From Camarhynchus parvulus (Eukaryota > Chordata > Aves > Passeriformes > Thraupidae), in contig NC_044577.1 of assembly GCF_901933205.1 (NCBI RefSeq), positions 8,877,321-8,941,320 of the forward strand: DNA of 64,000 nucleotides. The letters are read 5' to 3'. The notes under the pieces are model-generated. The model searched no databases. It had not been told where the DNA came from and worked only from the letters and a program-made list of their open reading frames with translations. Positions 10,741 through 25,252 of the stretch are shown piece by piece. Made by a program: the position numbers and the translations under genes. The first letter of the stretch is position 1. Every line of letters begins with the position of its first letter.

Positions 10741-13700
10741 CATGAGATCTTAAAAGGAGCAGCTGTAGCCGTTGTCAACGGGCTGCAGGGAGGGGTGGAG
10801 GAATCAGTTCTTCATTCCTTAGGGAGAAGGGTAACAGAAGTACTGAGATGAGTTTAGACTACTTTGGCTATGGGTTTATGGCACATTGCAATACAATTAT
10901 CTACAAGCAGGAAATCAGCAGGCTACTAAAAAATGACAGCAGAGGGCTGAATACCCCTAGTGCTGAAGGGCAATGGGTTTAATTTGTTCCTAAGTTGGTA
11001 GGGATCTCATTCTGTGCTAAGGAAAAGAAAGAATTGCGGGTAAAATAAATCTACACACATCCATGTTGAGACAATCTGACTGGCGAGGTGTCTGGATGTT
11101 GTGTGCATAAGAATCTCGAACCAAACACTGAATTCTAATTGACTTTCACAAGTCCATTCATACTGGATTTCACAAAGGCCGTTGTCAATGCTCTGTGGTT
11201 GAACAGCTTAGTAGAAAGTCACTCACTATTCTGAGCAGACTGCATTCTGAAGGTACAGGTGAAAGAAGAGCTAAAAAATGCCATCAAATATGACTTAGCA
11301 GAGAAAGGATTTCTAAAACTTCCATTGTAAATAGAAGCATATTGTTCTGATTTTACTTTCGTTGTTCTGTAAAATTAGGATGACTTTTATGAATAATGAA
11401 CAAATGAATTTCTGTTTCTTGAGCATAAGAAATTACTTTTTTCTTTACAAATGGCTGCATAGATTAAATACTCTTTCTATATTTCAGAAAGCTGTGGGAG
11501 AGCTGTGGAGAGTTCTGTTGAAATCACCCCAAGGGGTTTATAAATCACTTCTAAATTGTTTAAGTCATCTCCAGCTCATAAGATAGGAAACTCTTTTTGT
11601 TAGAGAAGCAGCTAACTATGTCTTTTAATACTTTAAATATCTCATGCTTTGAACCATACATGACATTTGAATGCTTATTTTGCACATGGGACCCAGATCG
11701 TCTACTAATCTTTAGGGATATTGGGACTTGACATCCAGCTCAGCAGCTTGCTTTATGCAGTAACCAGCTCCAAGCAACTTAAAGAACATCAGCTGTGAGG
11801 ATCACTTCTAAATCTTCCTGTCTCCAAAGTTAAAGTATTTAAACAAATACTATAGATTTGCAATAAGACGAAATATGTATGTTTAAGGAAGCTTTCAGAA
11901 TGGCTTAGTGAGATGTAAATTGACTGTGATTGAGTGGAAATGAAACTAGGTGCTGTGATGGTACCTTTTTGCTATGGAAGTGTGAGCCTGTTGTTACTTA
12001 GGAGTGACAGACTTCATTGTCAGGAAAAAAAGAGATTCCATAGAGCAAGGAGTTTCTAACAGTGCAAACCAGCACCATTCATTTTGCAAGTCAGCACAGC
12101 CTTCAGTCATGTTTCCAAGTTTCATATTGGATGCTCTCATTACTGTTTTCTTTTCACTGACTCATCTGGCAAATGTGGAGATACTGAGCAGTTTATAGCA
12201 ACTGATCCCTCGGGCTAGGAAATACAGCACAAAACAATGCATATCACAGACCCCCTTAATCCTTTTACGACATCCATCTTTAATATGCATCATTATGGCA
12301 CACAAGAAACCTGACTGCAGAGTAGTCATGCATACAGAGCACATGTCATCAGTTGCTCAAAAGTGGGCCTGTGGCTGTTTCAGGGTGAGTGGGTGGGTGT
12401 TTTATTTATCTCATGGATATGACAACTCTCTTCATGTAGTAGGTGAATGCAGTAACTGCTGTTCCACCACTAACATTTGTTTAATGTAGTCAAAGACAAA
12501 AAGGTTTTTTATATTATTTGTTTTTATGTATTCTGCTCTGTATCACAATGGATTCTGAAAGCCATGGTGCCTTTTTCAACTGTTTTCTTTGACGAGGTCT
12601 AATAGCACGGTTAACACAGTTGAATTATTTCAGCATGTAAGAAATTTCACTCTGTTTTCTGCTTTCCAAATTCATTCAATTTATTTTCATCAGGTAGCAG
12701 CTTGCTGTCCAGCAAACCAGTCTCATTCCATATTGATTTGTGATGAGGCAACAGGGCAAAAGAAAGCAAAGAATAGGAAAATAAGTAGCCAAAAAATGAG
12801 AAGCTCTTGACCTCCTTCCTTTATGTGGCAACCTTGTTTGGCTGAAAGGTGGGTGTTGAAATATAGATGAAAATAATTCCTTTAATACAGGGAATATAAA
12901 TTTATTTCTAGCCCTTCTCAGTGTGGAATTTGTTTTCTAGATTTGGATAACAATTAAAGTGAACAAAATAAAGATAACACATTGTGACAGGAGTCATGAT
13001 TCAGCAAAGTATTTTCTGGTTGAAAAACCCGTGTGACCAATAGCTGGTGAAAACCAAACACAAGCAGAAAGTTTGTTTGCCCACTCTCTCTCAAGTGCCT
13101 CACTCCTGATACGCTCCAGGCTCCAACATTCAGCCCTTGCCTCTGTTCAGAATGGTTGGAGCTTGTGCTGTGCCTGTTTACACAGTTAGTACAACACTCA
13201 CACTCTCCCAAGGGTGAGCGATTTTCAACACTGCTGATACTGAAATGCTCTTCAAAGGAAAGGTTCTGATGGTCACAGCTGCTGAGGGCAGCTGTGTTAC
13301 ACCATGACAGAAACATGTCCAACACACTCGAGGGCTTGAAACATGCACATTGGGATTGATCTAAGTTGGTAATGTGGTAACAAATCACTATCTTATAAGA
13401 ACCAAAATTGCCAGATAACCTTGCTATAATTGCAAGCAGCTTACGTGCAGAAAGTCTAATGTGGAGGGCAAAAGATCATTCAGAAGAAAGATGTTAGGAG
13501 CAGTTAGTTCTTTACTTTTCATCTTCTGATGCATGTGCTTCCATCTGTCTTATCATGGAATGCTGTCCATCAAAACAGCTTTCTGAACAGGATTTCCTAA
13601 GATGTTGATTTATAAATCAGACACAAATTTGCACAAGATCACTCTGACTCAGCTTTGAATCTGACCTAAAAGTATTTCTTGTCATATGGAAGCAAATTAT

Positions 13701-16700
13701 GGTGGAGCAATAAAACAGCAGAAACATTGCTGAGAAACAAACATTGGTGCTATTCTTGGCACTGGGATGCTGCTGAATGTCACAAACAACTGACAGATCA
13801 GAAACTCATGTCTAAAAGAAAATAGGAAACCAGTAGCTTAGATTGTCTGTATTTATTAAAATATACTCTGACTGGTTTGTAAAAAAACAAGGTAGTTTTG
13901 GCCATCCTTTTTTCCCACAGAAGCATGACCACTACTACAAACCCTGCCATCTTCAAAGCATGGCAGGTACTAAGACCTACCAAATGAAGTTGCTTTAGCA
14001 TGTCATGATCTAATTTTAAAAGTGAGAATTAGAAGTTAATATTCCCTTCCATTCAAATAATCACCTGGAAGTCTGGGGGGGTTTTTTATACTTTTATGTA
14101 CACTCTGTTCATTTTTACTCTCCATAGAAGGAGAGACAAGAAAGGTGAAGGATGGGTGTGGGGACATCAGCCTAGAATTGGAAATGCTTTGCATTATCTG
14201 GTAATCTCATATGCATTATATGCAAACACATAGCAATCCATCAATGCTGAAAGATCTGCAAACAGTTCAAAGATGACGACTTTAATTCCAACACAAAGTA
14301 TATTCCCAAATGCAGCTCATGTCCAGAAGATATAAAGAAGATAGGTGTTGTGGTTTGTCTTTGGAGTATTTTTTTAAATTGCATTACATTATTCATAGAC
14401 CAGAATAATGGTTGTTTGGGGAGGAGATGGTTGAGGTTTTTTTTCTCAGGGACTGAATAAAACCTCTGAGGATGGCCAAAAAAAAAAATCTAATAACAAT
14501 TAATCTGAAGTGATTCAAACTCTGGAGAATACTTTTTCCTTCCTACATCCTCTCCCCTTTGGTACAGCTGCTGTCAGAGAAGGTTAAAAGTTTTTTGCTG
14601 TGGACAGGGATATAGTAGTTTCAAAGTCCTGGAACATTAACATGCTAAGTTTACCAATCTTCCTATGTATGAAGTAGGGATCTTGAAAAAGATGGACCTG
14701 CTGGAGAAAAAAAGAGAAAAGGAACTGTTATTTTACAGTTTTCTACCCTCATTATCAAGCAAAGCCCAAAAACTTCTGTCACTGACCAGTACATCAGGAC
14801 AAACCCCACAGCAAATAGTGATGCTCTTGCTCATGAGACTGGAATTCCAAAATACAAAGAGTGCCTTTCAGATAAACTGGCCTAGTTCACCTGTACAAAG
14901 AAAATAAATTTATTACATTCACATTACACCTTCTGGAATTCTCAGAGCACCATCTGTTTTTAAGCAAACAATTGCAACTCATAAAGTAATATAGCTACAG
15001 TGATTTACAGAGAACAGTTCAGACCTTTATCCCCAAGTACGATGACAGAAAATTACATACTTTTCTGAATCGATGCTTCCTAGAGAGTCAGGATCAATGC
15101 AGATGTCCTTTTCATTCTTTAGTATTGTATCTATTCCTAAATTGGATTAGATTAAATAACATTAGACTGATAGATAATACCACGCATATATTTTATCTCA
15201 ATTTGACTAAACAACATTTGCAATGGTCCTAAAGCAGTGTTTTTTCATTTGAATCTTCATGTACACAGCTGGAGATTCAACTGAATTTCTATTTCTTCTT
15301 AGTCCTGCTACTATCTTTAATGAAATTTATTTGGATGCGTGCAAATGGATGACTCTGACATGGAATTAATACAGACCAAAATTAGGAAGAAAAGTGGGAA
15401 ATAACATTAAGTGTCTCCAACAACCCTTTCTCCTCTAGGTACATAAAAAGGAAAAAACTTCAGGGCACAAAAAGTAAAAGACAGTTCTTTACTGACAACT
15501 GCACTCACCCCTAAGGAATCAGGATCCACCTTTCATCAGGTCCCTTCTAGTTTAACTTTCAGGGCCTCTCCAGTATACCTTAGATACTGCTGGTATAATG
15601 ACAAGCTTCAGTATAGAAACAGTCCTCCTCTTTTCATGCTTGGTAACCTAAAACCAAAAGATGTTTTGTTCTGACTGGGTGTCCTTCTATTTAATTACTT
15701 GAAAAAATAATCTACCTCAGTTTTTTCCATCAGCAACAGGTGCCTCAGATCCCAGAGATTTTTGTATTGTACCTGATGGAAGAAATAACCAAATGCAGAT
15801 GGTTTGGTTGTATTCTGCAGCGGTAGTCAGCAGTTACCTTATCCCTGCTACTACTGTTGTAAGAGATTCTGAAAGACAGAATATCTGAAGATGAGGTTCT
15901 GAATTAAAAATGTTGATCTAAAGCTATTGTGAAATTAATTTGAACTTGTATCTCAGTTCTGTTAAGTTCTGAGAGAATCGTTATGTGCAAATACTTGTGA
16001 TATTTCAGAAGTTACAGAGATACTTTGCCAGTTATAAATCTGAAAATTATTGGATTTCAGGGGGAGGAAATTGTGTGATAAGGTGAGTTAAGTAGCAGTT
16101 TCATTTATGGTGTAGTTAAGCTGAGATGTCAGGATTTATGAATGTTGTTGGAAGGGTCTGAATAGTTTTCATAGGAACTGTGTAATATTGGTGTGCATTT
16201 AAAGTTCAGGCCACTGTCAATTCTTCACTTCTCCTTTTTTTAATGCAATATTCCAGCCTTTCATTTTTATGAAAACTGCCACCAAAATCAAAATCAATTA
16301 TTTAGGGCCAAACACTTGGTGTGGTTGTGACTGGAGAAAGATATTTTTAAAAAATCAAATCCATCACAGGTTGCCAGTATGACTTGAGGGAAGAAGGGCA
16401 AAACCATGAAAGGCAAGGCAAAAAAGTCTGTCAGTCTTTTTCCATATGGCTCTCTCCAGTGGAAGTCTAACAAGCCTGAGATCCAATGGTTTGGGAGGAT
16501 TATGCCATGGTCAGAAATATGGTTTCAGATACACTGATTTAGTTCCTATCTCTGCATCTCTCTGTGGATATCTAAATTACAGAGCCATACAAAGAACTGG
16601 ACAAATGGTCACAGGGAGCTTGGGGCTGGATCCAGAGCTCTGGCAGAAGTGATCCTTAATTCCATCTTACTCTGAACACCAAATTCTTCTGTGCCCTCTA

Positions 16701-18245
16701 ACAAACAGGAGTTACCCCCCAGCAAGGTTTTTGGTTAGTCCCTTGATACCAGCAGGCTTTGGAATACCCCAGCCATTGCTTTCTCTTCTGCAGTAAGATT
16801 TCTTCCACAAATTGCTGGGGAAGTTGTAAAGTGCTGTTATTTCTCTACATTATCTCAATACTAACCTACAAAAGAGGATGCACCATTAACTGACCAAATG
16901 GAACTTAATATCCTTTCAGGCTACTAGGATAAATTTTTAACCCTGGACACTAAAGCCTGCCTATAAATTTAGCAATATAATTTCAAATACCTTTTTGATC
17001 TTTGCAACTTAGGCAGGATAGTTTAGTGGCAGTTTTAGATGCTAATTGCAAAGTTATAGCCAAGGTAAAAATTACTACAAGAACAGATGTCCTAAGGGCA
17101 TAACAGACTTTTGCTTCAGGTGTGATCCAAAAAGAGGTGAAGCTGTGAAACTACAAGGCACCTGGAGAAGTTTGAGAAGGAAAACAGGGAAGCAATCACC
17201 AATCTTTGCAGAACCTGTTAAGCAGTAATTAGCAGGAGTTCAAATAACATGCTCTCCCAAGTGATTCATTCATTCATGGCCACAGAGATTTAAAACTGAT
17301 ACCCACAATTGCTGCCACCGTGCTCAACATGTACTTTTCAATAGTGTTTTAGTACTGGCATATTTCTAATATCAGTTGACAAGCAGATTCACGTGAGACA
17401 GAGTTGGAAAGAGCATCTTTCCCTTGCTGAAGATTTCAACACTTTTATATGTAACTGTTTAAAGCTGAGAGGTAAAGAGTAGCTAAGGTTACTGAAGAAA
17501 TCTGCAGTCTTTTTCCCCACAGGGTAACATTCAAACATGACAACTAGAGCATCAGCCTCTAGTTCAGATCTTTTGGGGAGTGGCATTTGCTCAAAACTTG
17601 CAGGAATAGAGAATAATGACAAAGAAAAATTAAATTTTTATGCAATATGGCAACTAAAACTCAGAAGATTCATAACTTGAAAAATGAAATATTCTAATGC
17701 ATGCACCTACTACAGTTAAAATACTTGGAGCAAGTTGACAGATATATGTAAATTCCATCTATCTGACTTGTTTCTTATCATCAATGTTAGAATACTTAAT
17801 AAAAAAAACCCAAAACAAACCACAGACACCCATTCAGTTCTGTGTTGGGTTTCCTACTGTTGGGTTGGGAACCCCTCTGGCTGCATTTCAAAGTTGTATA
17901 TGACATTATGAACAAATTCAGAGTGCTGAAAAATATGATGTTAAATATGCTGCTCACAGGCACTGATTTGAGAAATAAAACAAGAATTTAGATTTCAAAG
18001 CAGGCAAGGACTCGAAATATTTAAAAAATTATATTATTTCATCCAGCTTTCACCATTATGTGTGGTATAACGTGTAGAAGACCCAGGTTAAGGTTAATTA
18101 TACATCCTAAGACACTGAGTTTCTTCCCTCACCAAAGTATAAACACATTTTGCACAGAGCTGAAATTTTATATTTACCTGTGTCTTTTAATTAGAGAGAA
18201 ACTTATTTAATTGCATGGACTTCTTTGGTCATGTGTTTGGAGTTT
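10741..18245. other. AT-rich non-coding DNA
   Basis: 7.5 kb of unique-looking AT-rich sequence. The longest open frame (minus, 12954-13388) has no recognisable domain. Short A runs occur near 14481 and an A/C tract near 17802-17822. No CR1 ends, RNA genes or convincing exons were seen. Confidence 0.55.
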
Positions 18246-18282
18246 TTTTTGTTTGTTTGGGGGTGGTTTTTTTTTTGTGGCA
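18243..18282. repeat. T/G-rich low-complexity tract
   Basis: T runs alternating with G runs. Similar T/G tracts (or A/C on the other strand) recur across the window near 14076, 25160, 52167 and 60571. Confidence 0.65.
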
Positions 18283-18933
18283 ACATATCTTCTCTCCAAT
18301 ATTTGCAAACCATGCCAAGGTTTTCTGAGCAAGCATAGAATTATGCTGATCCTGGTTTAGGAGACCTTTTCATAAAGGCAAGAAGCAGTAGCAGTAAACA
18401 GTTTTACAAAACTACATTTACAGGAAACGTTTTATAGGATTCTAAAATTAAACTTGATTGAGGGCACTTGTTAAAGAGCTAAACAAATTACAAGAACTTA
18501 ATAGAATATTTTAAGCACTTTAAAAGGAAGAAACCAGATCTTTCCCCTTGTACAGTTATCTTGAAAAGCCTTTTAAATAAATAATGCTATGACATTTGAT
18601 ATAATTAGTTTCAAAACCTATCATGAAATGGTATCCATTTAAGGGTTTCTATTTAGCAAACTATCAGGGCTTTGGATTAGGGGAAGAGAATTCTGATGAA
18701 CAATTAAACAAATGTCATCTCTTTACTCAATCCACTTTTATTTGTTTAGTGAAGAAAACATTAATGGAAATGCAGATACATTAGGACATTATGATAACTA
18801 GTACATTAATAATGCAAATAGCTTAAGAAGGTTAATTACTTCTTAAATGAGTAGTTACTGTGTAATGTTCTTCCTTTGCAAAATGCACCAACTCATTCAA
18901 AGATAAAAGCAATTCCTTTCTTTTTGTTGGGTT

Positions 18934-18951
18934 GTTTTTTTTTTTTTTTTT
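18934..18951. repeat. Poly(T) run
   Basis: About 18 consecutive T bases. Nothing beside it suggests the poly(A) tail of a minus-strand retrocopy: no coding or LINE sequence adjoins it. Confidence 0.7.
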
Positions 18952-21900
18952 GGCTGCAGCTACTCTTGAAATATACATAAGCATTTTGACCTGTTGGGAT
19001 TGAAAACAATTATCAGTCAACAATTATAGGCTGAAGTCCAGCATTCAAAGATCAGGAATACATTATCAGTGAAAAATCTTTAGTCTTTATACAGCATCAA
19101 AAGCAGACAGTTATTTCTGTGACTGCTAAAACATGCCTTTCCCCAAAAGGCCAAAACATAAGCACCACATTTGAATTTCAGATGATAATTGCTGCTCTTG
19201 AAGACAATTAAACCACAATAACTGCTCCCTTGGTTTGCATGAATGCATTCTCTCAGTTGTTGTAACGTTGTTTGAGATCCAACATATGAAGTCAACTGTC
19301 TCTCTTAGATTCAGACAAATAACTGAGTTGATTTTTCTGGTTTAAATTAAAGTATAACTGTTTGATAACTGGGATCTCAACATATCTACTCTGTCACTAA
19401 TTACTGACAATAAGGAAAAAGTTCCAGTGTATCCTGCCACAGAGCAGAGCAAAAGTCAAGTTCTGTTGCATTTGATGGAACAAGTCATACAATGAAATGC
19501 AAGTTTCTGAAGGAAGCTCACTTTCAGAATTATTATTTACTCTTAGGTTTGCAATCACTGCTTTTGACTTCAACCTCTTATAAATTTTCTAAGATTTCCT
19601 AAGCCACAAGCAGAAAGAAGCCATCCAGTACTTCAAACAGGAGGGAAGCTAACTTCTGTGAAGTGTTGTGGTAGGAACCAAGGTCACACTGCTCCTTGCA
19701 GTTATTAATCAAATGTGGGATGGAGAAGCTGTCTGTTGTCCTTTTACAGAGGCTGTTCTTGCAAATTAGTGTTCTTTCTGTAGTCCTCACTGTATATTCC
19801 TAGTTATTTTCTCCATGGGAAGCTGAGTTTTCCTTATTGTGGTCCACCTATCAGTTAAGTTTGCAAGCAGTGCCGCTGAAGTGACACATTTAGGTATTTT
19901 CCTAGCACAGTCTCATGCTCCACTAAACAGGTACAGGGTGGGCTCTTGATGAGCACAGAGCTCTTCAACCTCCACAAGACCTTTCACCACACAGGGCTGA
20001 TGACAGCAGTGAATGAACAAACTCTCCACTCAGAGGTGCAACCCAGCACTACAGAAGGTGAAATCTAGCTCTGAAACACTTCCAAGTAATTATAAATACT
20101 GCATTACCTCAGCTTGGGGGTTAGGATCTTTGTTAAAATATATATAATTATTGACATCTCCACAGGGTTGGGAATGCTCTACATGCTGATTCAGTCCCTT
20201 GGAAAACAGGGGTTTGTTCCCTTCAACACTTCAGAAAAACATGCACAATAAATGTCAATATTCAGCACTAACAACAACAAAAACTAGCCCTGAGCATTGC
20301 TGTACTTAATAGCAGCTGTTAACATAACAACCTTCATGGATCAGTTCAAATTACACATTCTTATACATTTTTCTATTAAGATTTTTTTCCATGCTTTTTA
20401 ATTGTGGATCCTAAGATTTCCTCCATTCTGCTAACAATATGCATTTTGTGTGTTTTCCTAATGTGGACATATCTAAACCCGACTTTCTATGGCTCAAATG
20501 ATTTTAAAAGCCCCATATTTTCTGCTATAGTATCAAATATCTATAAATATCCCCTTCATTTTTCATACCAGGTCTTACTGTCATGTCCTCATTCCTTTTT
20601 TTTCAGAGAATTTCAGTCCCTGTGTTTGAATATTGCATTGAAGAAGACATTTTTGCAATTTGATAATGAATTATTATGGCGTAACAGAATCCATTAGTTC
20701 TCCCTGAGTCTCCCTAAGTCTGAGCTGGTGGCTGTTCTCTTCTTGCTGTCAAATATCAGGAAGTTCCTACATATAGGGAAAAATGCAAAGTTTGAGAAAT
20801 GACTATGCTTGCAAAGTGAAGTTTCCTGGTTTGTTTTTCTAGCTACAAGGTGATAAAACCATACTGTAAAGATTAGATAACAATGACTCACCTAAGAGGA
20901 AGATTTTTTTCACTCTTCTTGTGGAAAAAATGCTGTAAAAGCATTCTCTCTGAAGTAAAAAATATGTTGGCATTTCCTGTAATATAAAGTTTTCACAACG
21001 TTGGGTCATTTAGTTTTCATTTTAGGGTTAGGTTGTACATTAAGACCAGTATGGTAATCACCAGATATACTTAAACAGTAGGATTTTGTGATACTGACAT
21101 GAAATGTGGACATGGCACCCTCTCTCCGTGACCACATCTCCATTTAGGACTTTCTAATCACTATAAAACATTTCAAAACTTACCTTGCTAGGTTTCAGAT
21201 TTGTAGCTTCTCAAGAGGAAAAAAAAAACAATGTAGTAATGCTGGTAACTATTTTTGGGTACTGCTCAAAGACATTTTTAATAGGTGTAAATTCTATTCA
21301 TACTTTCTTGTGGGTTTTAAATATTAAATGAAAGAAAAACGGTCATTATTAACACGACACGTTGGAAAGAAAATGAGTTCATAAATATTTTTGCTATTAC
21401 TTAGTTATAGCATTCTATTTCTATTCCCTGTGGAAGCAGTATTAACATGGAGCATAATTTTTGAGGCACAGACCTTATGCAGCAGAGATAAGGCTGCAGT
21501 CCCAGGAGCTGCTGCACAGCTCCCCCGTACATCACCCTGATGAATCCTAACCATTTATATCCTGCTTTTTACCAGTTCCTGTAAGCAGGGCCAGCTGGTT
21601 TGGCCTTACTGGAACTGGGCAACAGACCCATCTCTCATGTTGTAGATTAACCTGCCTCACAGTCCTGTGATAAATGTGCTGCAATTTCTTTGTACGTTAT
21701 TTATTTATTTTGTTTCTACTTGCTAGATCTAAATATTTGCTATTGAATTTCTAAAATTTTCTCATAGAATTTATGTACATGTATCTACCAGGATAGGGGA
21801 AATAACACTGGAAAGTCTGTTGTTGATGTAAAAGTAAAAGCTTTTTGAATTTTGCTTTCTCATACCAGGAAAAAATTTAAAAAAGCAAACAGCATACCTT

Positions 21901-23570
21901 GAAATTTCACAATTTTTCATTAACTATAAATTTTTAATAAAGAAACCCAGGGTTGGGGTTTTTTTTAATATATAATTTCTTGAATAGGTGGTTTATTCAA
22001 ATCTGCCTTAGGTCACAGGAAGCTCAGGAACTATTGATTGGATCAGCTATTGCCTTCATTGTTCACTATTCAAAATGAGCTCTTCATTGCCTGAGGTTGG
22101 TCACCAAGGTCATCTGATGCCATTTATAAGCCTATCAGAACACCCACAGCTTCAGAGGTTTTGTGCACTTCTGGAATGAAAACTCATTTGAAATCTACAC
22201 AAAGTTGCCTAATTTCTCTTCCCAAGTCTGAGCATTTGGATCCTGTTTTAAACACTTATTGTATTTAATTAAAATTCTCCACTGATTTCAGTGAGATTGT
22301 ATCAAGTCAAAACTGGTTACCATTTAAAAGCACCAAGGCTCAGAGGAGGCGAAAGGAGGGACTCACAAGTATTTTCAAAGTGATTTTAAAAACCAAAGTC
22401 TCAATTAGGCAATTGTATTCATCCATTCCCAATCCCCAGCTCACCAAGGAATTCCAGTTTATCAGCTGCAGCATACAGGAATGTGTGCCTGTGCCTCCAT
22501 CAGCACAATCCACTCCTCATTCCATTCACACTTCCCAATAAGAGGGGTACTTATCCTCTTCATGTACAGGTCTGGAAGAAGCAGAATGCAGCTTTGGGGG
22601 AGTAGGAATTACAGAGGAGCTCCAAGGTTTGTATTTTAAAAAGAGCTTGTGCTTATGGTCTCATACCCATTAACTGAGCCTGCCAGCAGCACCGCTGGAA
22701 CCAAGGGCCAGCCAGCAAGTCTATTGTAAAGGAGGCTTTTGAGAGTCTACATGTAAGAATTCACCCCGAGATGAAATTTGGCATCAAAGGCCCTGGCATA
22801 AAGCTCGCTTGAAATGACACTAGTGCAGAAGAAAATAATTTCAGATCTAATTCAATATTTCAATGGGGAACAGCAGAAAGTGTTCAAATCTGCTGAAAAT
22901 CTGGCTTTTATAATATTGTCTCCAGGAAGGTGTCTGATAGAAAAGTTTCAGTGCCAAGCAAGAACAGAGTTATCCTCCATTTAGAAGGAAGTAAATAGAT
23001 CATTTCTCTCTGACCTCCAAAGAGGAAGGACTATTCTCTCCACACGGCGGTGAAATGTAATAAAAAGAATGATACCCTTGGGATCCCTTCTACCAACAAA
23101 AAGCTACTGAGCACACTAACAGCATAGATAATCAAGGTAGCTGCATGAAAAATGAGAAATTTAAAGGATTGCTGGGAATGGGACTCTGGCCAGTAAGAAA
23201 AAAAGGCTTACAGACTAGCTAGGGGCAGTGAGTATAATTTAATATATTTCTGGCAGAAAACAAATAAGAAAGTACTCATCTGCAATTACAGGAGATGTCA
23301 TCTCTTTTGAACTGGAGTTTGCAGAATCTATTTGTAAATACTGCTGTGTTTTCTCCTCGCCTCCACCCCTATAGCAGCACAAAGCCTTTGCTCTACCCTG
23401 GCATTAGTAACATATACACTAAAAAGTTCAAAAAAGATTAATACACTTTCAAATAGGGCAATATTTCACATTTCCACTACACTGCACATTGTTTGCAGTT
23501 TCATTCAGAAAGATATTAATAAAATAAGCATTTGGAATTTTGAGATCAATGAGGCTTTTTCACAGTGCTG
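18952..23570. other. AT-rich non-coding DNA
   Basis: About 4.6 kb without recognisable genes. A strong pyrimidine-rich 3' splice-like site ends at about 20606, within a 97-codon hydrophobic open frame (20404-20697). No matching donor or protein family is apparent. Confidence 0.5.
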
Positions 23571-23574
23571 TGCA

Positions 23575-24010
23575 AGAGCATCATGGTTCTGCTCCAGGAA
23601 GACTCTGCTGGCTGTAGTTTCCAGGCTCTCCCTGCCCTTGGAAGGGAGACAGGTGGACAGTTGAAATGTGTACTCTGAAGGACAGAATCCATCTTTGTGC
23701 CAGTCCACTAGGGCTGACTTGTCTCTGGGGATTGTTAGAAAGACAACTGATCAGTGTGGAACATGGAGAATGTCCACCTGAGCCCTTCTCTCTGTCACAC
23801 CATGAGGATTTGGGCACTGCCTGGTCACTGCTCACCAGAGCCAGCCCAAGGTGCTCCTCTGCACACCAGGATGTGCTCTACAGGATTGCACCCTGGGTTT
23901 GGTGCTCATAGCAGGTTTGGTCCTGCGTCAAACCCTTCTCGGGGTGTTTTGCTAGGAAAGCAGAACTCCTGGCTGTAGTGATCCCAGCTGCTGATTTGCC
24001 CTGAGCAGGG
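23575..24010. other. GC-richer islet, CpG-poor
   Basis: About 430 bases noticeably richer in G and C than the flanks, but with few CpGs. Open frames of 67-84 codons overlap in several phases on both strands, the pattern expected from stop-poor sequence rather than a gene. Unidentified. Confidence 0.35.
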
Positions 24011-24343
24011 CAAATGCTGCTCACCGTATTTATATAACTGGGAAAGATTCTACTAATTTCTCTTAAAAGAGTTTACTGTACTGCCAGTGCTTTCACATCC
24101 TGTTTGTTAACACAAGACTCTGTGCTCCCTAGTCTGTGCTAATTCATCCTGTGGTAGGTGTTCACTGGGTGAGCTAATGCTTTAGCAAGTCATTATTCAG
24201 CATCAAAGTTTTGTCACAATTATAACCAAAAGATTAAGCATGTAAACTCCAGTGTAAAGCACTGATATATTAAATTAATATCTCGGATTAACAATGCCAT
24301 TGAACATCGGTGTGGTATCAAAATCCTTAACATAAGTAGGCCA

Positions 24344-24362
24344 GTTGCCATGGAGATGGCAA
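24344..24362. promoter_or_regulatory. Possible RFX (X-box)-like site with dyad symmetry
   Basis: TTGCCAT (24345-24351), a GGAG spacer, then ATGGCAA (24356-24362) form a perfect 7-bp dyad. GTTGCCATGG matches one good half of the RFX X-box; the second half at canonical spacing is poor. Such a match can arise by chance. Confidence 0.25.
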
Positions 24363-25159
24363 AGTTTCAGAATGATTTCGTAGCAATGACAACAACTTTA
24401 GAACCTAAATGCTTCCAAATAGTCTATAAAGCTGCAAAAGGAGGAGCAAAATGGGAATTGTTATTCTTGAAACAAGTTACAAGGTACAAGTTATGGATAC
24501 CTGATATTCTGAGCAGGTGTTTCAAGAAGAAAACAAGTATTAGCAGTTTCTTTACAAAAACTGATGGTATATTTTTTTTACAAAACCCCAGCTTTTGTAG
24601 TGAGCAGTATAGTCCATATTGCTTTGAATTTAGGGTGCTCAATGTCTATAATATCTGAGGTTTTTGCAATTTTCTCTGTTCTACATATGCACTTTTCTTA
24701 GTTAAGGATGAAAAGAACCATCAACAAACTGTTTACCCTGCAGTATAATTTAAAAAACTTACTTAGTAGCTCATGAGGCTTAAAACCCTACCTAAGGTGT
24801 GTTCCTGTTTGACCAAACATTAACTTGGTCCTTTTAGAGGAAGAAAATAATGTGTTCTATAAGGTTGTTGTCTTCTGTGGATCAGGCTGAAAGTGTTGAT
24901 TGCAATCAGTGATAATTTGAGGGAATTTTTGATAGGCTAACATGGCATTTCTCTGACTGGCTGGAGATTATCTTATGTCCATTCATCCATATTTTCTATC
25001 TTTGCAAAGCAAGTGACATAAGTGATTTCATTGCAAATTACAGCCAAATCCACTGAATTTGCTAGACCTGTAAAACAGGAGCTCTGATGTGAGTGGGGAA
25101 CTGATCCCCCCTTTACCTTTCTAATTTTATCAACAGTGATTTCTTTTCTATCACCGGGG

Positions 25160-25252
25160 AAAAAAAACCAAAAAACCACAACCCCCTCCCAAAAAAACCC
25201 CAAAAAAAACCAACCGAAAAAACCCCAAAAAACCTAAAAAAGGAAAAAGAAG
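25160..25252. repeat. A/C-rich low-complexity tract
   Basis: Alternating runs of A (5-8) and C (2-5) for about 90 bases, ending in A/G-rich sequence. No exact repeat unit. Confidence 0.8.

Noticed and set aside
10255..10851. Poly-Ala, poly-Ser, poly-Gln and poly-Cys frames in the second CpG block
   Set aside because: They are the same trinucleotide repeat read in different frames and strands; no single frame has further protein-like support.
12954..13388. 144-codon minus-strand frame with several Cys and His
   Set aside because: Cys/His spacing fits no zinc-finger or retroviral nucleocapsid pattern, and no family is recognised.
20404..20697. 97-codon hydrophobic frame resembling membrane segments
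   Set aside because: AT-rich sequence yields Ile/Leu/Phe-rich frames by chance; a strong 3' splice-like site inside it argues against one continuous exon.
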